Part shown: one piece after another, positions 1 through 11,891 of the stretch | Position numbering within the stretch: position 1 is the first letter of the stretch | Layout of the letters: each line of letters starts with the position of its first letter | From: Sipunculus nudus | Lineage: Eukaryota; Annelida; Sipuncula; Golfingiida; Sipunculidae | Direction of reading: 5' to 3' | Length of the DNA: 64,000 nucleotides | Assembly: GCA_026874595.1 (NCBI GenBank) | Contig: CM049313.1 | Span: 31,184,008 to 31,248,007, forward strand | The notes under the pieces: model-generated | Told to the model about the DNA's origin: nothing | What the model saw: the letters and a program-made list of their open reading frames with translations, nothing else | Databases searched by the model: none | Made by a program: the position numbers and the translations under genes

Positions 1-1262
1 ACTGCCTAATATCAAAACCACTCATCTGGTTGTCTTCATATTAACCATAAATATTCCTCTATATAGTTTCTATGTACATGCCAGATATTAAGTCAGTATT
101 ATATAATTTAAAAAAGTTATGGGCCCAAACATAATGGACTTTGTAAAAAAATCAGGAAGATATTTGGTCACTTAAGACCAAAAGTGTTAAAGGTAGGGAC
201 TTTTTTCCAGTAATACAACTTTAATTAATCGAAATTAAATTGTATACCAAAAATTAGATCAAAATCTGGTAAATTTTTTTAAATATTGGCAAAAATATAA
301 AATTGGTACCTTAAATTTTGCCCAACTTTGGCCACGGCACGTTTTTTTCCTGTAAGTACTGTGGATTTAATTTTCACAGCATGTATACATAAGGATTTAA
401 TGTGTTAAAATCTGAAATTTGAAAATAAAAGCTGCAAAATTAGGCTAGTTATTGAATTTTTTTGGAGGCTCTTGTTGTATTCCCGTACATTGTCAAGCAG
501 TCCACTTTGATGACTGTAGGTCATTCAGTGCACATCTCTATGCTCCCCAGGCTGTTGGCATAATTTTAGATGTCCCCAAAATCTCCTACCATACCAAAAA
601 TTTGGTCATTAGGACTTCGTTCCTTCGAGGTATTAAGGAAAAAAACTCTGTTTTCCATTAAAAAAGCCATTGTTACACTTCAAGGCTGCCTAATATCAAA
701 ACCACTGATCTGTTTTTCAGTGTATTTAGTATTCACTTTCTTTCATACATTTTCTACGAACATACCAAAAATTAAGTCAGTATTGGGTATTATTTTGAAG
801 TTATGGGGCAAAACATAATGCAATTTTTAAAAAAATCAGGAAATATATTTACTCACCTAACATGAGAATTGCTGAACCTGGAGACTTTTTTTCAGGAATA
901 TAACTTTATTTAATCAAGATTCAAGTGTTTACCCAAAATTAGATCTGAATTTTGCAATTTTTTCAAGTTATTAGCATAAATAAAAAATCAATACCTTAAA
1001 TTTTTGTCCAACTTTGGCACTGTTGATTTAATTTTCACAGCATATATACATAAGGATTTAATCTTTTAAAATCTGAAATTTCAAAGAAATTGATTGGAAA
1101 GAATAGCTTTTATTCATGTTTTCATACACCATGTCAAGTGTTGTTTACATCTGGCCTACCTAGTAGTACAGCCTTCACTTGCATTATGTAACCCACCCCA
1201 GGCAGCTTGCCTCACTGGCTCAGCTTGGCCACTACCAGCAGGCTTCCCCTCTGCCCTGCACT

Positions 1263-1277
1263 CCCCCCCCCCCCCCC
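1263..1277 (+). repeat. Poly-C tract (15 C)
   Basis: Homopolymer in family A. The matching position of the copy at 21909 also has a C run, so the tract belongs to the repeat. Confidence 0.9.
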
Positions 1278-1373
1278 AGCAGGTGCATAAACTGGATGAA
1301 TGTTATTATTTTCTGTATTTGATTCATTCTTATTCTAGGCTATGCTACATTTTAGATTTTGTATTTTACCACC

Positions 1374-1911
1374 AGGGTTACAGTGATTAAAGTGTACATT
1401 TAATTGTGTCCACAAAATGGTGTATTGCTATGAAAGTGTGAATGTTCATGAGATAAGTAATTCCTTACTTCAGAGGAGTAAAAACTTCACCAGGTGTGAA
1501 ATTGAGTATTAATTCCAGTAATAAATTAAAAGTGGGATAGTAATTAGCACAATGATATTGTTTGTCCCTCATTCAACCAACAGTGTGTTTACTTTATTTG
1601 AAAATATGTTTTATTTTATCAAATTTACTTAATCTTTTAGGGTTACAATTATTAAAATTGAATTGCACATTTAATTGTGTCCACAAAGTGGCGTATTGCT
1701 ATGAAAGTGATGATGTTCATCAGATAAGTAATTCCTTACTTCAGAAGAGTAAAACCTTCACCAGGTGTGAAATTGACTATTAATTCCAGTAATAAATTAA
1801 AACTGGGATAGTAATTAGCACAATGATATTGTTTGTCCCTCATTCAACCAACAGTGTGTTTACTTTATTTGAAAAGATGTTTTATTTTATCAAATTTACT
1901 TAATCTTTTAT
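1374..1911 (+). repeat. Local tandem duplication of about 265 bp
   Basis: The block from GGGTTACAGTGATTAAAGTG (1374) through the A/T-rich end near 1639 is repeated from GGGTTACAATTATTAAAATT (1639) to about 1911. The related copy at 22024-22290 carries the block once, so the duplication is private to this copy. Confidence 0.8.
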
Positions 1912-2064
1912 TTTATTTTGGTGAATAAAATTAAGCATGTACTGAAAACTCCAATGTGCAAAACTTTTTAATAGTGATTCAAGGAATATTCTTGTAGATG
2001 CCATGTTGTGGCATTATTTTCTTTTAAATTCAGTTTAAACATTTATGATTTAAAAATAATAAAA

Positions 2065-3728
2065 TCTATATATTAATAGCGTAAGGCGTTTTTTGTGATT
2101 TTCCGTATCTCCTCTGATACCGCCGTACGGATTGCCGTGATTTTCGACATACATATGCTCTGGGTTTGTCCGAAGAGATTCCGCCCCCTTTTATTTGCAA
2201 TATTTGCGTATTACCTGCATAATTAATAATTTTAATATTTGCTCCTCCGCGGGCGCCTCTTTTCTTTGTGTCTTCGGGCCTGGTAACACAATGGCCACAG
2301 AGTGTTTGATGGCGGGACAGAGTTTTTCTCCGGGGGTCCTATCTGGTCTTTCTTAAATTTGCGGTGACCGGCCCGAAAATAATCCCCATTGGTGATCCCT
2401 TCTCAAAAGGCAACCTCCGCGCAGCGAAAAAGTCTATTGTGCACAAGGAGGTCTCGCGTGAGGAAAATGCTCATAAGGGGGATCTTTCAAAGAATGAAAA
2501 TTTTCCGAGCAGTAGTGAATGCAGGGTAGTGTGTAAAACCTGAACCCCACAGTCCCCGGACCCCATAAACCTATTTCCTCATTTTCCATTATTTATACCG
2601 ATAAAAACACCACTATTGTTGATGTAAGGACAGAGCAAAGTCCCTAAATGTTGCACATTTGTAAATGACCGATTCACTGAAAGATATATAATTACAAAAA
2701 TATTTCGATGAAGACGGACCTCATTTACTTGAATTTGCTGACTCTTCAATTTTGACGGACCCCAGTAACCAGCGCTCATATTATTATTTATGACTAAAAG
2801 AGGACAAAAATAACACTCATGTCACACACTAAAAAGTAAATATAATATTTGTTATTTTAAATGAAAATATAATAGTGCGGACACAGTGGGGGGATTTAAT
2901 TTGAAGTGCACTAACAGTTGAGCGGACCTGAGACTGATATATCAGAGCACTTCCACATAACAACAGGTTTCGTGCTCTGTTCATAACAACCATGCAATTT
3001 TAAAGTTGGCAATAATATAAATACCGAAAGGAATTGTTGATTACTTGCATTTCAAGCAACTACAGGTTCCAAAATAATGATTTTGTAAATGTTTTAAATT
3101 ATAATACTTTTTAAAACGCTACACAAATGAAATAAATAGCAAATGTAAAATTATGAATAAAAACTGTGACAGAAATGTAAAAATACAGATACTAACACAA
3201 TAATAAATCACAAATGTGTCATGGCTAAAAGTGATGTCAAATACATGTATGTACTAAAGAAATGGTAAAACAACGAGAAAACGGGGTCCGTGTAATCCAT
3301 GAGGTCCGTGCCCCAGGGTCCGTAAGTGTTTTTTTTATCAAATTTTGTTGCAAAACAGACTATTTTTTATGTTTTAACCAAACATAATATAAAATATGTT
3401 TTTAGATACGATTATGCTAAAATATCTGGACAAATTACCATGAGAGTTTAAGAATTACAAATTTTTCTTGGGTTCCGGGATCCGGAGTGGGATCCGGGTT
3501 TAACACACTGACTGAACGCAGTGACTGTCTCACTGGAAAACATTATAACAGGTTCCTTTACTGGCCGATTCACGGGCGCGGAGGGCAACTTTAAATGTCG
3601 ATGTTCAGCATAATATATATTTTCATATAAAAATGATTTTATTTAACATATCAAATTCTTCGAAAATTCTCCAGCCAACCTCTCGGCTTCAATTAGAGTT
3701 TTATCCATAACACCATGCATTTAATGGA
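2065..3728 (+). mobile_element. Unclassified GC-richer insert with Helitron-like 5' end
   Basis: The segment begins TCTATATATTAATAGCGTAA directly after an A, within family A sequence that continues with T in the intact copy. Start with TC and insertion between A and T are features of canonical Helitrons. Its first 120 bp recur at 3729-3845. The interior is richer in G+C than its surroundings and holds several CGGACC and GGTCCG motifs. I found no convincing CTRR 3' terminus and no Rep/helicase coding sequence, so the class is a guess. No coding region is supported. Confidence 0.35.
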
Positions 3729-3845
3729 TCTATATATTAATAGCGTAACGCGATTTGTGTGAATTTACATGTCTCCTCTGACACTACGGTTTGCCGTGAT
3801 TTTTGACATACATATGTTCCAGTTTTGTCCAAAGACATTCCAAAT
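3729..3845 (+). repeat. Second copy of the 2065-type 5' terminus
   Basis: Starts with the same 20 bases as 2065-2084, again after an A, and stays alignable for about 115 bp (shared TGCCGTGATTTT and GACATACATATG). It could be the start of a second tandem copy or a terminal direct repeat of the 2065 insert. It runs into the ATATG minisatellite at 3840. Confidence 0.6.
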
Positions 3846-4012
3846 ATATGTCCCATATATGTGCCTTATAACTCCCCTATATGTCCAATATATATGCCTT
3901 ATGACTCCCATATATGTGCCTTATAATTCCCATATATGTGACATATATTGGACTTATAAGTGCCATATATGTCCCTTATTTGTGACATATAACTCACATA
4001 TAAGTCCAGTGT
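3836..4012 (+). repeat. Degenerate ATATGT-type minisatellite
   Basis: Irregular repeats of units like CATATATGTGCCTTATAACT. The open frame across it (3769-4113) encodes only a repetitive peptide and is not a credible gene. A related array in the opposite sense lies at 8056-8356. Confidence 0.75.
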
Positions 4013-5994
4013 ATGCACATTCAGTGCTGTTTGTCAATAGCTCAATTACTTTCTATTGTATGTTCTGTTTTGAAAGGTGTTTACTGGACTTTTCTTTATT
4101 TCACAAGGAATGATGGTAGATGTTAGTAAGTAAGGTTTGTGTGTGTGTTTGTTTGTATGGTGAGCTTCTTGCACTGTGCAATTCCTTGGAATCAAAGCTG
4201 GCCTGCAGTCACACTGGGGGTCATCAACTCCATACAGTCATATGGACGCTAACACATGAAACATAAAAGTATGAAAACACAGTATCCAAAATAAATGTTT
4301 ATTTTCAAATTTGTAAACTGAAAATAATATTTTCATAAGATTTTTAATACTCCCTGGTTCAGTCAGATTTGAGAGTGTTGTCATTTTAGGGAATGAAGGC
4401 TGGAAGGAAATATACACCCTTGCCACACTCTGAATCCTTTTCTGTCTGTTCCTGTTTGACCTGTAAAAACAAATGTTACCAGTCTTAGTATACACATATA
4501 GTCATTATTGCTCACATTAATTATTATTTAATTAAATAAGCTTAAAGATAATCTTTTCATATTGATGCTTAGTATTGCTTTTCTTATTATTAACATTAGT
4601 TTACCTTATCTGGAGGCAACACACAAGTCAAAAAAGAAAAGAATTTATTTCACTGAAAGTACATCTGCTCTCTATCTAAGGGTTTTAAATGTTCTGAAAA
4701 TATGCCTGTTAACATTTAGAATTATAAGAAAATAGAGTTGGACTTCTCAATTACTAACACAGGAAGAGTTTTCCAGTTTATACTGAATATATACAAACAA
4801 TACAGATTATCAAACATACTGGTCACAGGACAGACACTGTGGCCTAAAGATGCTCACAGGTTCAGAAAGTAGGTTACTCAGTTGAAACAATTTTAACATG
4901 TAAGCAGTCATAATAAATAAATGTTAACCACCAAATTTTTACTTCAAATATTGTATGCTCCAGCTATTTGATAAAAATAAACTTACAAATCATAATATTG
5001 CCCATTTTCTGAAAGATTTAAATGTAACTTTATAAGATAAACTGAATATGCTTACCAGACAATTCCTGCAAGGGCTGGAGACATCTAGGCTCTTCTTATA
5101 CTTTCACCACCATTTCTTCATACTGGTTCTAAGAAAAGTAAAGAAACCAAATCATAGAAACAAAGGTTTTTTAAATAAATAATTAAGAACATGGAGTCTT
5201 GCATATTTTTAACATTTAAGTGGACAAATGGACTAAAAAAGGCCTGACATCAAATCATAGAACTAAAACAGTACATCAATGATATATTGGTTGTCAGTAA
5301 TGTTCAAAATGACATCTTGACCTTTAATGGTGAAATGGCACTAAGAAATTATTCAAGGTGGACAAGAAAAATCCACTTTTGATTGACCTGTAAATTGAAC
5401 CAGATTTGATTTCTCTTTGGGAATCAATATAGTACCTAATGAAATCATCTGATCCTTAGTATCATGCTTTTAATTTTGTAATGAAAGTGATCATGTCAGA
5501 AGAAACCTCAAATGAAAAAAAAAGTCAGAGGACCAAGCCCATTAAAGTTAAAGTGCTCATGACCTATGTAAGAGTGTTCTTGACCTTCTGATGTCAAATT
5601 CAGATTATATTCATACCTATGATTATGAATGGTTTATGGATTGTTATGAAACAGTGTGTTTATGTTTAAAATTGTTAGTTAATTGGTGTTTACAGTATAC
5701 AGAAATGACGTAGAACAGCATATTACCAAATTAAAGCTTAATTTAGGAGCTTTTGTGTGATAGACTCCAAGAGTAAAAAATATTTGATTAGTTGAAATGT
5801 TTTGATTTAGTACAGCAAACCTCTCTTCAATTTTATAAAAAGCATTCACCAAAATTGAGATGGTGGCTGTAAATTCAGCAATGCTCAACAGTTTTTAATG
5901 TTTACTTTGGCTGAAAGAAAAACTTATGAACGTTGTATAATGAACCATTTTTAACCATATTATAACTTTTGAGCACTCTAGCAAGACAGAACTA
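4013..5994. other. Unassigned AT-rich sequence
   Basis: I see no convincing gene, RNA or repeat family here. The minus-strand open frames at 4238-4495 and 5679-5888 have no recognisable motif. Intronic or intergenic sequence is the simplest reading. Confidence 0.6.
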
Positions 5995-6780
5995 GGCACC
6001 CATGGGTCTCCACGCTCAGCTGTATTTGTCTATTAGGATATTTTTAAAGAAAATTTTATGAATGACAGTCCTGTGACCTTACCCAATGACCTTGTGACCA
6101 GAAAGTCTGAGAACTTATTATCACTGAACATGCAGCATTTAGATTATTGTAACATTCTTCTAAAAATTAGGGTCCAGTGACCTTGACCAGGTAACCTCAA
6201 AATCTACAGATTTCTTTCACTTTGGGTAAGTAAGCCATGTGTGAAAGATGTAATGTTTGGGATGAAAAGTTTGATTTACATTGCATCCACAATCATTTTA
6301 AAGATATGGCTCCTGTGACCTTCATCTTTGACCTCTGGACCCTGAAAATCAAACTTTTTTTCACTTGGGTTGGTCATTAATAAATCAAGTTTGAAGCCAA
6401 TCTGTCTAGCCAAAGCAGAATTATCATCCATAAACTAGTTTGTGAATGGATTGGCCCTGTGACCTTGACCTTTGACCCTATGACCCCATATCAAACAGAA
6501 TCTTCATCTATTGGCAGTTGAGTAATATCTTGAAGATCGAAGGTTTGTGATGAAAAGTTTGGCTTGAAATGCATACACATTCCTTTTAAAGAAATGGGTC
6601 CTGTGACCTTGAACTTTGACCTTAGGACCCCAATATTGACAGGGTTCTTACTTTTGTGGTAATCCATATATCAGTTAAGTTTGAAACCAATTTGTCAAAT
6701 TAAACTGGAGTTATCATCTGGAAACTAATCAGAGAACAAATGGCACCTATGACCTTGACCTTTGACCAGCTTTCAGGGTC
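5995..6780 (-). repeat. Family B repeat, reversed copy
   Basis: On the minus strand this ends in the A/B-type tail (CAGCTGAGCGTGGAGACCCATGGG, complement at about 6000-6024). It carries repeated GTGACCTTGACCTTTGACC blocks at about 6085, 6178, 6310, 6462, 6603 and 6751, the complement of the GGTCAAAGGTCAAGGTCAC blocks of the copies at 42807 and 56018. The head is missing on the 6780 side. Confidence 0.7.
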
Positions 6781-8055
6781 AGCAGTTACGATTTGTGCCC
6801 CACTAAAGGACGGCCAGACAAAGCACTTTAATAAGCTTTATTGTGATCATGTCGCAGGGACATTCAGAAATTACATCAACATGTACACCAAACTACAAAT
6901 AGCATCACTAAAAAGGGCATGTTCTTAGCTTTATGTTGATGTATAGAACATGCACATTGTCACTAAACAGAGGCAATAGCTTTAGCTTTTGACAGGGGCT
7001 GGTATTTTGTAAATATGGACCACCTAATAGAGAATGTAACACATAATTGTGTATTTTCAGGGCAAATCAAGATGAGTGAAAGTCATCTGAATACTATCAC
7101 TGATCTAAACATGCAAAAAGAACTGAAATAATGCAAGAGTACTCACCAATGAGACATTTTTCAGCTAAAAATTCCCCTTCTGGTTGACAAACCCAGCTTG
7201 TTCCAAATATGATCCCAACGGTTACCGGATGTTGTCATTCACACTGGAATGCAATCTCTTTGTCCCAGGGAACACAGCAAGTACAGCTGAGACAGCTAGC
7301 TCTAGACCTTGGCCTTATCAGTAACAGTCATGGGGGGGGGGGGGGGGGGGTTACATATATCTGTGAATACAGTATTACTACTCATTACTGAGTCTGAAGA
7401 ATTCTGGTTATTGTCACTATAAGGATGCAGCATTTGTTTTTGTAAAATAACAATGCTTTGATAAATATTGTTGATTTTGTATGGCAATATTTAACAGCTG
7501 AAAGGCAGGTGTGTTTTAGCTGTTAGAACTATATAATTATAAATCCAATGAAATATTAGGATAATGTTTAGGGTTTACCATAATTAGTCAGTAGCATACC
7601 ACATCAATACCCCATGTTCTGTATTTATGAAGTAGTTATCAGTGGTAATGGGATTCTGAAGTACTTGTATATAAACTACATTAAAAAAGAAATAATGTTT
7701 CTTATAATATATCAATGCCACAAAATATAAACAATATGTATTTTTATATTGTGTATTGATTAAATGATCTTTTTCTGCATGAATACTAGTGTTAAATGTT
7801 TACATCACTTATGGAATAAATCAGATAAAAAAGTAGCAGAATATAATTCCTAATTATTAGTATCATTTTTTAATATACCTAACATTCTGAGGAAGCTGGT
7901 TATTTTGACCGCCATATTACCATACTTCTTCATTATTTATTCAGTTTAATTCATTTTGTTTGAAAAACATAAAGAGTTGGGACTTAGAAGTTTCTGCAAC
8001 ATTTTGTTCCCTTCGAAAATTTCTAAGTCTTATCTTGTAACACAATAAGCCTCAA
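6781..8055. other. Unassigned sequence
   Basis: Nothing recognisable apart from the poly-G run at 7332-7350. The short overlapping frames across 7209-7487 are produced by that run. Confidence 0.55.
7332..7350 (+). repeat. Poly-G tract (19 G)
   Basis: Longest uninterrupted G run in the window, in otherwise unassigned sequence. It could form a quadruplex and is prone to length error in sequencing. Confidence 0.9.
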
Positions 8056-8356
8056 AGTATATAAACATATAACTGACATATAACTGACATATACAGAGCT
8101 CCTTCATGTGCATGCTACCTTACATCTCCCATACAAGTCGCATATAACTGAAATATAGAGAATAGCTTTAAGTGTGACTCCCTTATAGCTGACATATAAC
8201 AAACATACAACTCCCTTATAACTCACATATAACAGTGCCTGGCTAAACATATAGCTGCAATATAAATATAACTCACATACACAGCACTTATATGGGAAAT
8301 GTAAGGGACATATAAGGCCCTTATATGGGACATATAAGGCACATATATGTGAGTAC
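8056..8356 (-). repeat. Degenerate CATATAACT minisatellite
   Basis: Irregular units such as CATATAACTGACATATAACT and ACATATAAGGCACATATATG. On the minus strand it gives a repetitive peptide (8104-8400) with recurring YVSYKG and YVPYKG, which is repeat-derived. It is related in inverted sense to 3836-4012. Confidence 0.7.
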
Positions 8357-8924
8357 TTTTCATTTTCGTAAGGGTTTTCATATGCATCACAGTATCTCAA
8401 AACTTTTACTGTTTTTCTTCATGACAGTCTTGTCAGAGTATTAATTGCAATCATATATTTAGAACTTTACTGTAACCAAGTAGGAGGGCCCCTTTCCTCT
8501 TAGCTTTTCATATTCTTATATAAATGAAAAACATTACAATAGAATATTTCTACATCCACCTTTGTGCTGCCCTCACTTTTCCCTTCTCCGAACCCCATCC
8601 CAAAGTCAGCCTCAGTAAGCAAGAACAAGATGAATCAGATATATTCATACTTTAATATTTTGTATAACTATTTGTCCATAGGTACCTATGTACATGCCAG
8701 AAATTATGTCAGTATTGTGTAATATGTAGACATAGTGGGCATCACAATAATGTACCTTGTCAAGACTAAAGAGATATTGTGTCATACAGTCACAAATTCA
8801 TGAATCACTTCATCAGCATAGTTAATCATAACATCATATCTGTCAAATTGAAAGCTTGCAGACTACCATACACTTTAGATCCTTCAACAAATAGCCTTAT
8901 CATCATTCTACTACTGCTTATTAA

Positions 8925-11672
8925 GTATATATAAGTATACTTCCGGAAGAATGCAAAAAGATTAGAAGAAGACCAAGTGGCAGGAGAGGTGGAGTAAGAG
9001 TCAGGTTAAGGAGAAGATGCAGTACTAAACCGTTTGTGCCCACAATAACATTTGGTAACGTCCGTTCACTCAGCTCAAAGATTGACGAACTCCGTGCAAA
9101 CTGCCGATTTCTTTATCAATATCGAGACGCTTGTTGCATTGCATTAACGGAATCATGGCTGAACCAAAATATATCTGACACATTCTTGAACATTCCTTAT
9201 TTTACCTTATTAAGACAAGACAGAACCCAAGACTCTAATAAATCAAGAGGCAGTGGTGTAGCTCTTTATATTAATAACAGATGGTGTCAGAATATAACCG
9301 TCAGGTCTAGTATATGTTCACCAGACCTTGAAGCCCTATCAGTGAGCCTACGTCCTTCATACCTACCTAGAGAGTTTACCAATATATCTCTCACAGTTGT
9401 TTACATTCCCCCCAGTGCTGATAAAGACATTGCATCAAAGAAGATACAGGATATTGTTGCCCAATTAGAAGAAAAGAAACCACAAGCTCTGCATATTGTA
9501 CTCGGAGATATGAACCACTGTGATCTTGATCAAGCACTACCAAACTACACACAGTACGTGAACTGTAACACAAGAGGTCACCAGAAACTGGACTTATTTT
9601 ATTGTAATATTAAATCTGCTTATAAATGTGTTCAAGGTCCTCCACTAAAAAATAGTGACCATAATATGATCTATATGCAACCTACTTACAGACGTAAACT
9701 TCAAATGCTGAAACCACGTGAAATTAATATTAAAGTGAACTCAAAGGAAGCCTATGAGACCCTACAAACATGTTTTGATCTAACAGACTGGCAAATGTTC
9801 ATTGACACTTCATATGATTTAGATGAACTTACTGAAACTGTGTCTAGTTATATATCATTTTGTGAAGACATGCTGGTACCAACTAAAAGCATTAAGATTT
9901 ACCCTAATAACAAACCTTGGATTAATAGTGATCTAAGGAAACTTATTGTATGTAAGCACCAAGCCTTCACAAGCAATTCAGATAACAGATATGACTTACA
10001 AAAAGAAATTGATTCTGCCATTGAGAAAGCCAAACAACAATATAAAAAGAAAGTAGAAAAACTGTTCCATAGCAAGCAATCAAAAGATGCTTGGAAGGGT
10101 CTTCAGGAATTAACTGGTATAACTAAAAGCAAGAAAGAATGCTCACTGCTTGCTGAAAATGGCTATGCTGACAAATTAAATACATTCTATGCACGTTTTG
10201 ATGAAAGTGACTTCTCAAAAGAAAAAGATGACATTCGGAGCAGTCTGAGAGCAAATTTAGAATCATGTGATGATGGCATCCTTACTGATGTAACTGATGT
10301 AAACAAAGTGTTAAGTAAGATTAATGTAAAGAAAGCCTGTGGACCCGACAAAATCAGTGGCAGATTAATTAAAACCTGTAAAAATAGTTTGTCCTTCATC
10401 ATACATCACATTTTTCAATTGTCTCTCTCCTTATGTAAACTACCAAAATTATGGAAGACCGCAGAAATAATTCCAGTCGCCAAAAATAACTCTCCTAAAG
10501 TGATGAATGATCTTAGGCCTGTTGCACTAACATCTATTCTCGCAAAATCTTTGGAGCGAATAGTTCTTAATAAATTACTTCCAATTGTTAAACCAATGCT
10601 AGATCAACATCAGTTTGCATATTCATCCAACAGATGCACAAGCGACGCAATTGCCACATTAACTCATTATATTTATCAACACTTAGACAGGGACCCCAGA
10701 AATTATGCCAGATCACTTTTCATTGATTATTCTTCAGCCTTCAATACAATACAGCCACACATTATGATCAATCAGCTCTGTAGATATAACATTCCTCTTT
10801 CCTACTGTCTATGGATTCTAGATTTTCTCTCGGATAGAAGACAACATGTTAGAACAAGCAAAGAAACTTCTTCAGATATAATCATAAATACTGGTGCTCC
10901 ACAAGGCTGTGTTCTGTCAGCAGTCCTTTTTATTCTATATACAAATAATTTGTCTGTGAGCCTTTCAGACTGTAAAATTATCAAATATGCAGACGACACT
11001 GTCATTCTAGGCCTGATACACAAGAATGATGAATCGCTCTACAGGAAAACCATTCAATATGTGACTGGTTGGTGTGAGGAACACTACCTTCAGTTAAATG
11101 TAAAGAAGACTAAAGAAGTAGTCTTTGATTTTAGGAGATCAAAATCTGTAATTACCCCAGTTGCTATCAAAAATGAAGATGTTGATATTGTAGAAAATTA
11201 TAAATACTTAGGATGTATTATTGACAGAAATCTGAATTGGAAAGAACATGTGTTGAATCAATCCAAGAAAGCAAACAAAAGATTATATTACCTTTATTAT
11301 CTAAGAAAGCTTAATATTGACAAAACCATAATTACCATGTTTTATAATTCAGTAATTTCCAGTGTCCTTACTTATTCACTGGAGTGCTGGTTTACAAATA
11401 TATCTGATAAGTTAAAGAAACAGTTGAATAATACCAGGAAGAGAAGTAGTAGAATAACTGGTACTTCTCTTGCCACACACCAGGAAATCTGTGAAACCAA
11501 AACAATGGCCTTCATATCTAAGGTCATGAATGACAAAACACATCCCCTATATTCAGAGTTCCGTTTTTTACCTTCAGGTAAACGCCTAGATACAATATTC
11601 TGCAGAACAACTCGTTTTAAAAAATCTCTCGTACCACACAGTATTAAACTTTTTAACTCACAACCCTCTTAG
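8925..11672 (+). CDS. LINE endonuclease/reverse transcriptase (5' partial)
   Basis: The frame is open from the insertion junction to the stop at 11670-11672, about 915 codons. There is no upstream ATG. The GTG at 9036 is not a credible start, because the preceding codons (8925-9035) encode RRRPSGRRGGVRVRLRRR, a basic stretch usual just before the endonuclease in this LINE group. Counting from 9036: the APE-type endonuclease covers residues 1-215, with Asn8, Glu39, Asp158/Asn160 and Asp208-His209 as the expected catalytic positions. The reverse transcriptase covers about 430-740, with GPDK at 436-439, LFIDYSSAF at 561-569, GAPQG at 620-624 and YADD at 651-654. The C-terminus (HPLYSEF..LPSGKR....RTTRFKKSLVP) is the conserved tail of CR1/L2/Rex1-type proteins. 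No frameshift or stop interrupts it. It would nick target DNA and copy its own RNA there. The loss is confined to the N-terminus. Confidence 0.93.
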   Translation, partial: VYISILPEECKKIRRRPSGRRGGVRVRLRRRCSTKPFVPTITFGNVRSLSSKIDELRANCRFLYQYRDACCIALTESWLNQNISDTFLNIPYFTLLRQDRTQDSNKSRGSGVALYINNRWCQNITVRSSICSPDLEALSVSLRPSYLPREFTNISLTVVYIPPSADKDIASKKIQDIVAQLEEKKPQALHIVLGDMNHCDLDQALPNYTQYVNCNTRGHQKLDLFYCNIKSAYKCVQGPPLKNSDHNMIYMQPTYRRKLQMLKPREINIKVNSKEAYETLQTCFDLTDWQMFIDTSYDLDELTETVSSYISFCEDMLVPTKSIKIYPNNKPWINSDLRKLIVCKHQAFTSNSDNRYDLQKEIDSAIEKAKQQYKKKVEKLFHSKQSKDAWKGLQELTGITKSKKECSLLAENGYADKLNTFYARFDESDFSKEKDDIRSSLRANLESCDDGILTDVTDVNKVLSKINVKKACGPDKISGRLIKTCKNSLSFIIHHIFQLSLSLCKLPKLWKTAEIIPVAKNNSPKVMNDLRPVALTSILAKSLERIVLNKLLPIVKPMLDQHQFAYSSNRCTSDAIATLTHYIYQHLDRDPRNYARSLFIDYSSAFNTIQPHIMINQLCRYNIPLSYCLWILDFLSDRRQHVRTSKETSSDIIINTGAPQGCVLSAVLFILYTNNLSVSLSDCKIIKYADDTVILGLIHKNDESLYRKTIQYVTGWCEEHYLQLNVKKTKEVVFDFRRSKSVITPVAIKNEDVDIVENYKYLGCIIDRNLNWKEHVLNQSKKANKRLYYLYYLRKLNIDKTIITMFYNSVISSVLTYSLECWFTNISDKLKKQLNNTRKRSSRITGTSLATHQEICETKTMAFISKVMNDKTHPLYSEFRFLPSGKRLDTIFCRTTRFKKSLVPHSIKLFNSQPS

Positions 11673-11891
11673 AAATTTAATGTTTTGAATTATGTGTTTT
11701 ACCTGCAGAATTATCTGTTTTATCATTTTTACATGCTTAATTTTACATGCATAGTCAATATGTTATGTGTGATTTTTATGTATTTTTATGTATTATTTTT
11801 ATGTATTTATCTATCTATTTACTTATTTATTTTTTTATGTAATGAATTGCAAGTCAACAACAAATTCCTGGAACTGAAGGCTAATAAATGT

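Larger units (their letters stand above)
1..2064 (+). repeat. Family A interspersed repeat, headless copy
   Basis: Two successive partial body modules of the commonest repeat in the window. Bases 1-380 and 556-1060 are homologous to each other and to 21180-21680, 50950-51460, 61330-61830 and 63180-63690, with shared phrases such as GCCTAATATCAAAACCACT and ACTTCGTTCCTT. Bases 1060-2064 match 21680-22440. The head hairpin lies outside the window or is lost. The copy stops at 2064 inside AATAATAAAA, where the matching copy at about 22432 runs on, so the break is an insertion. Small open frames here have no recognisable product and are not called. Confidence 0.8.

Noticed and set aside
3769-4113. 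114-codon frame with repeated YVPY/ICPL peptides as a repeat protein
   Set aside because: It is the translation of an ATATG minisatellite; the related array at 8104-8400 reads the same way on the other strand.
9036-9038. GTG as start codon of the LINE protein
   Set aside because: Eukaryotic elements rarely start at GTG, and the frame continues upstream with conserved basic residues to the truncation point.
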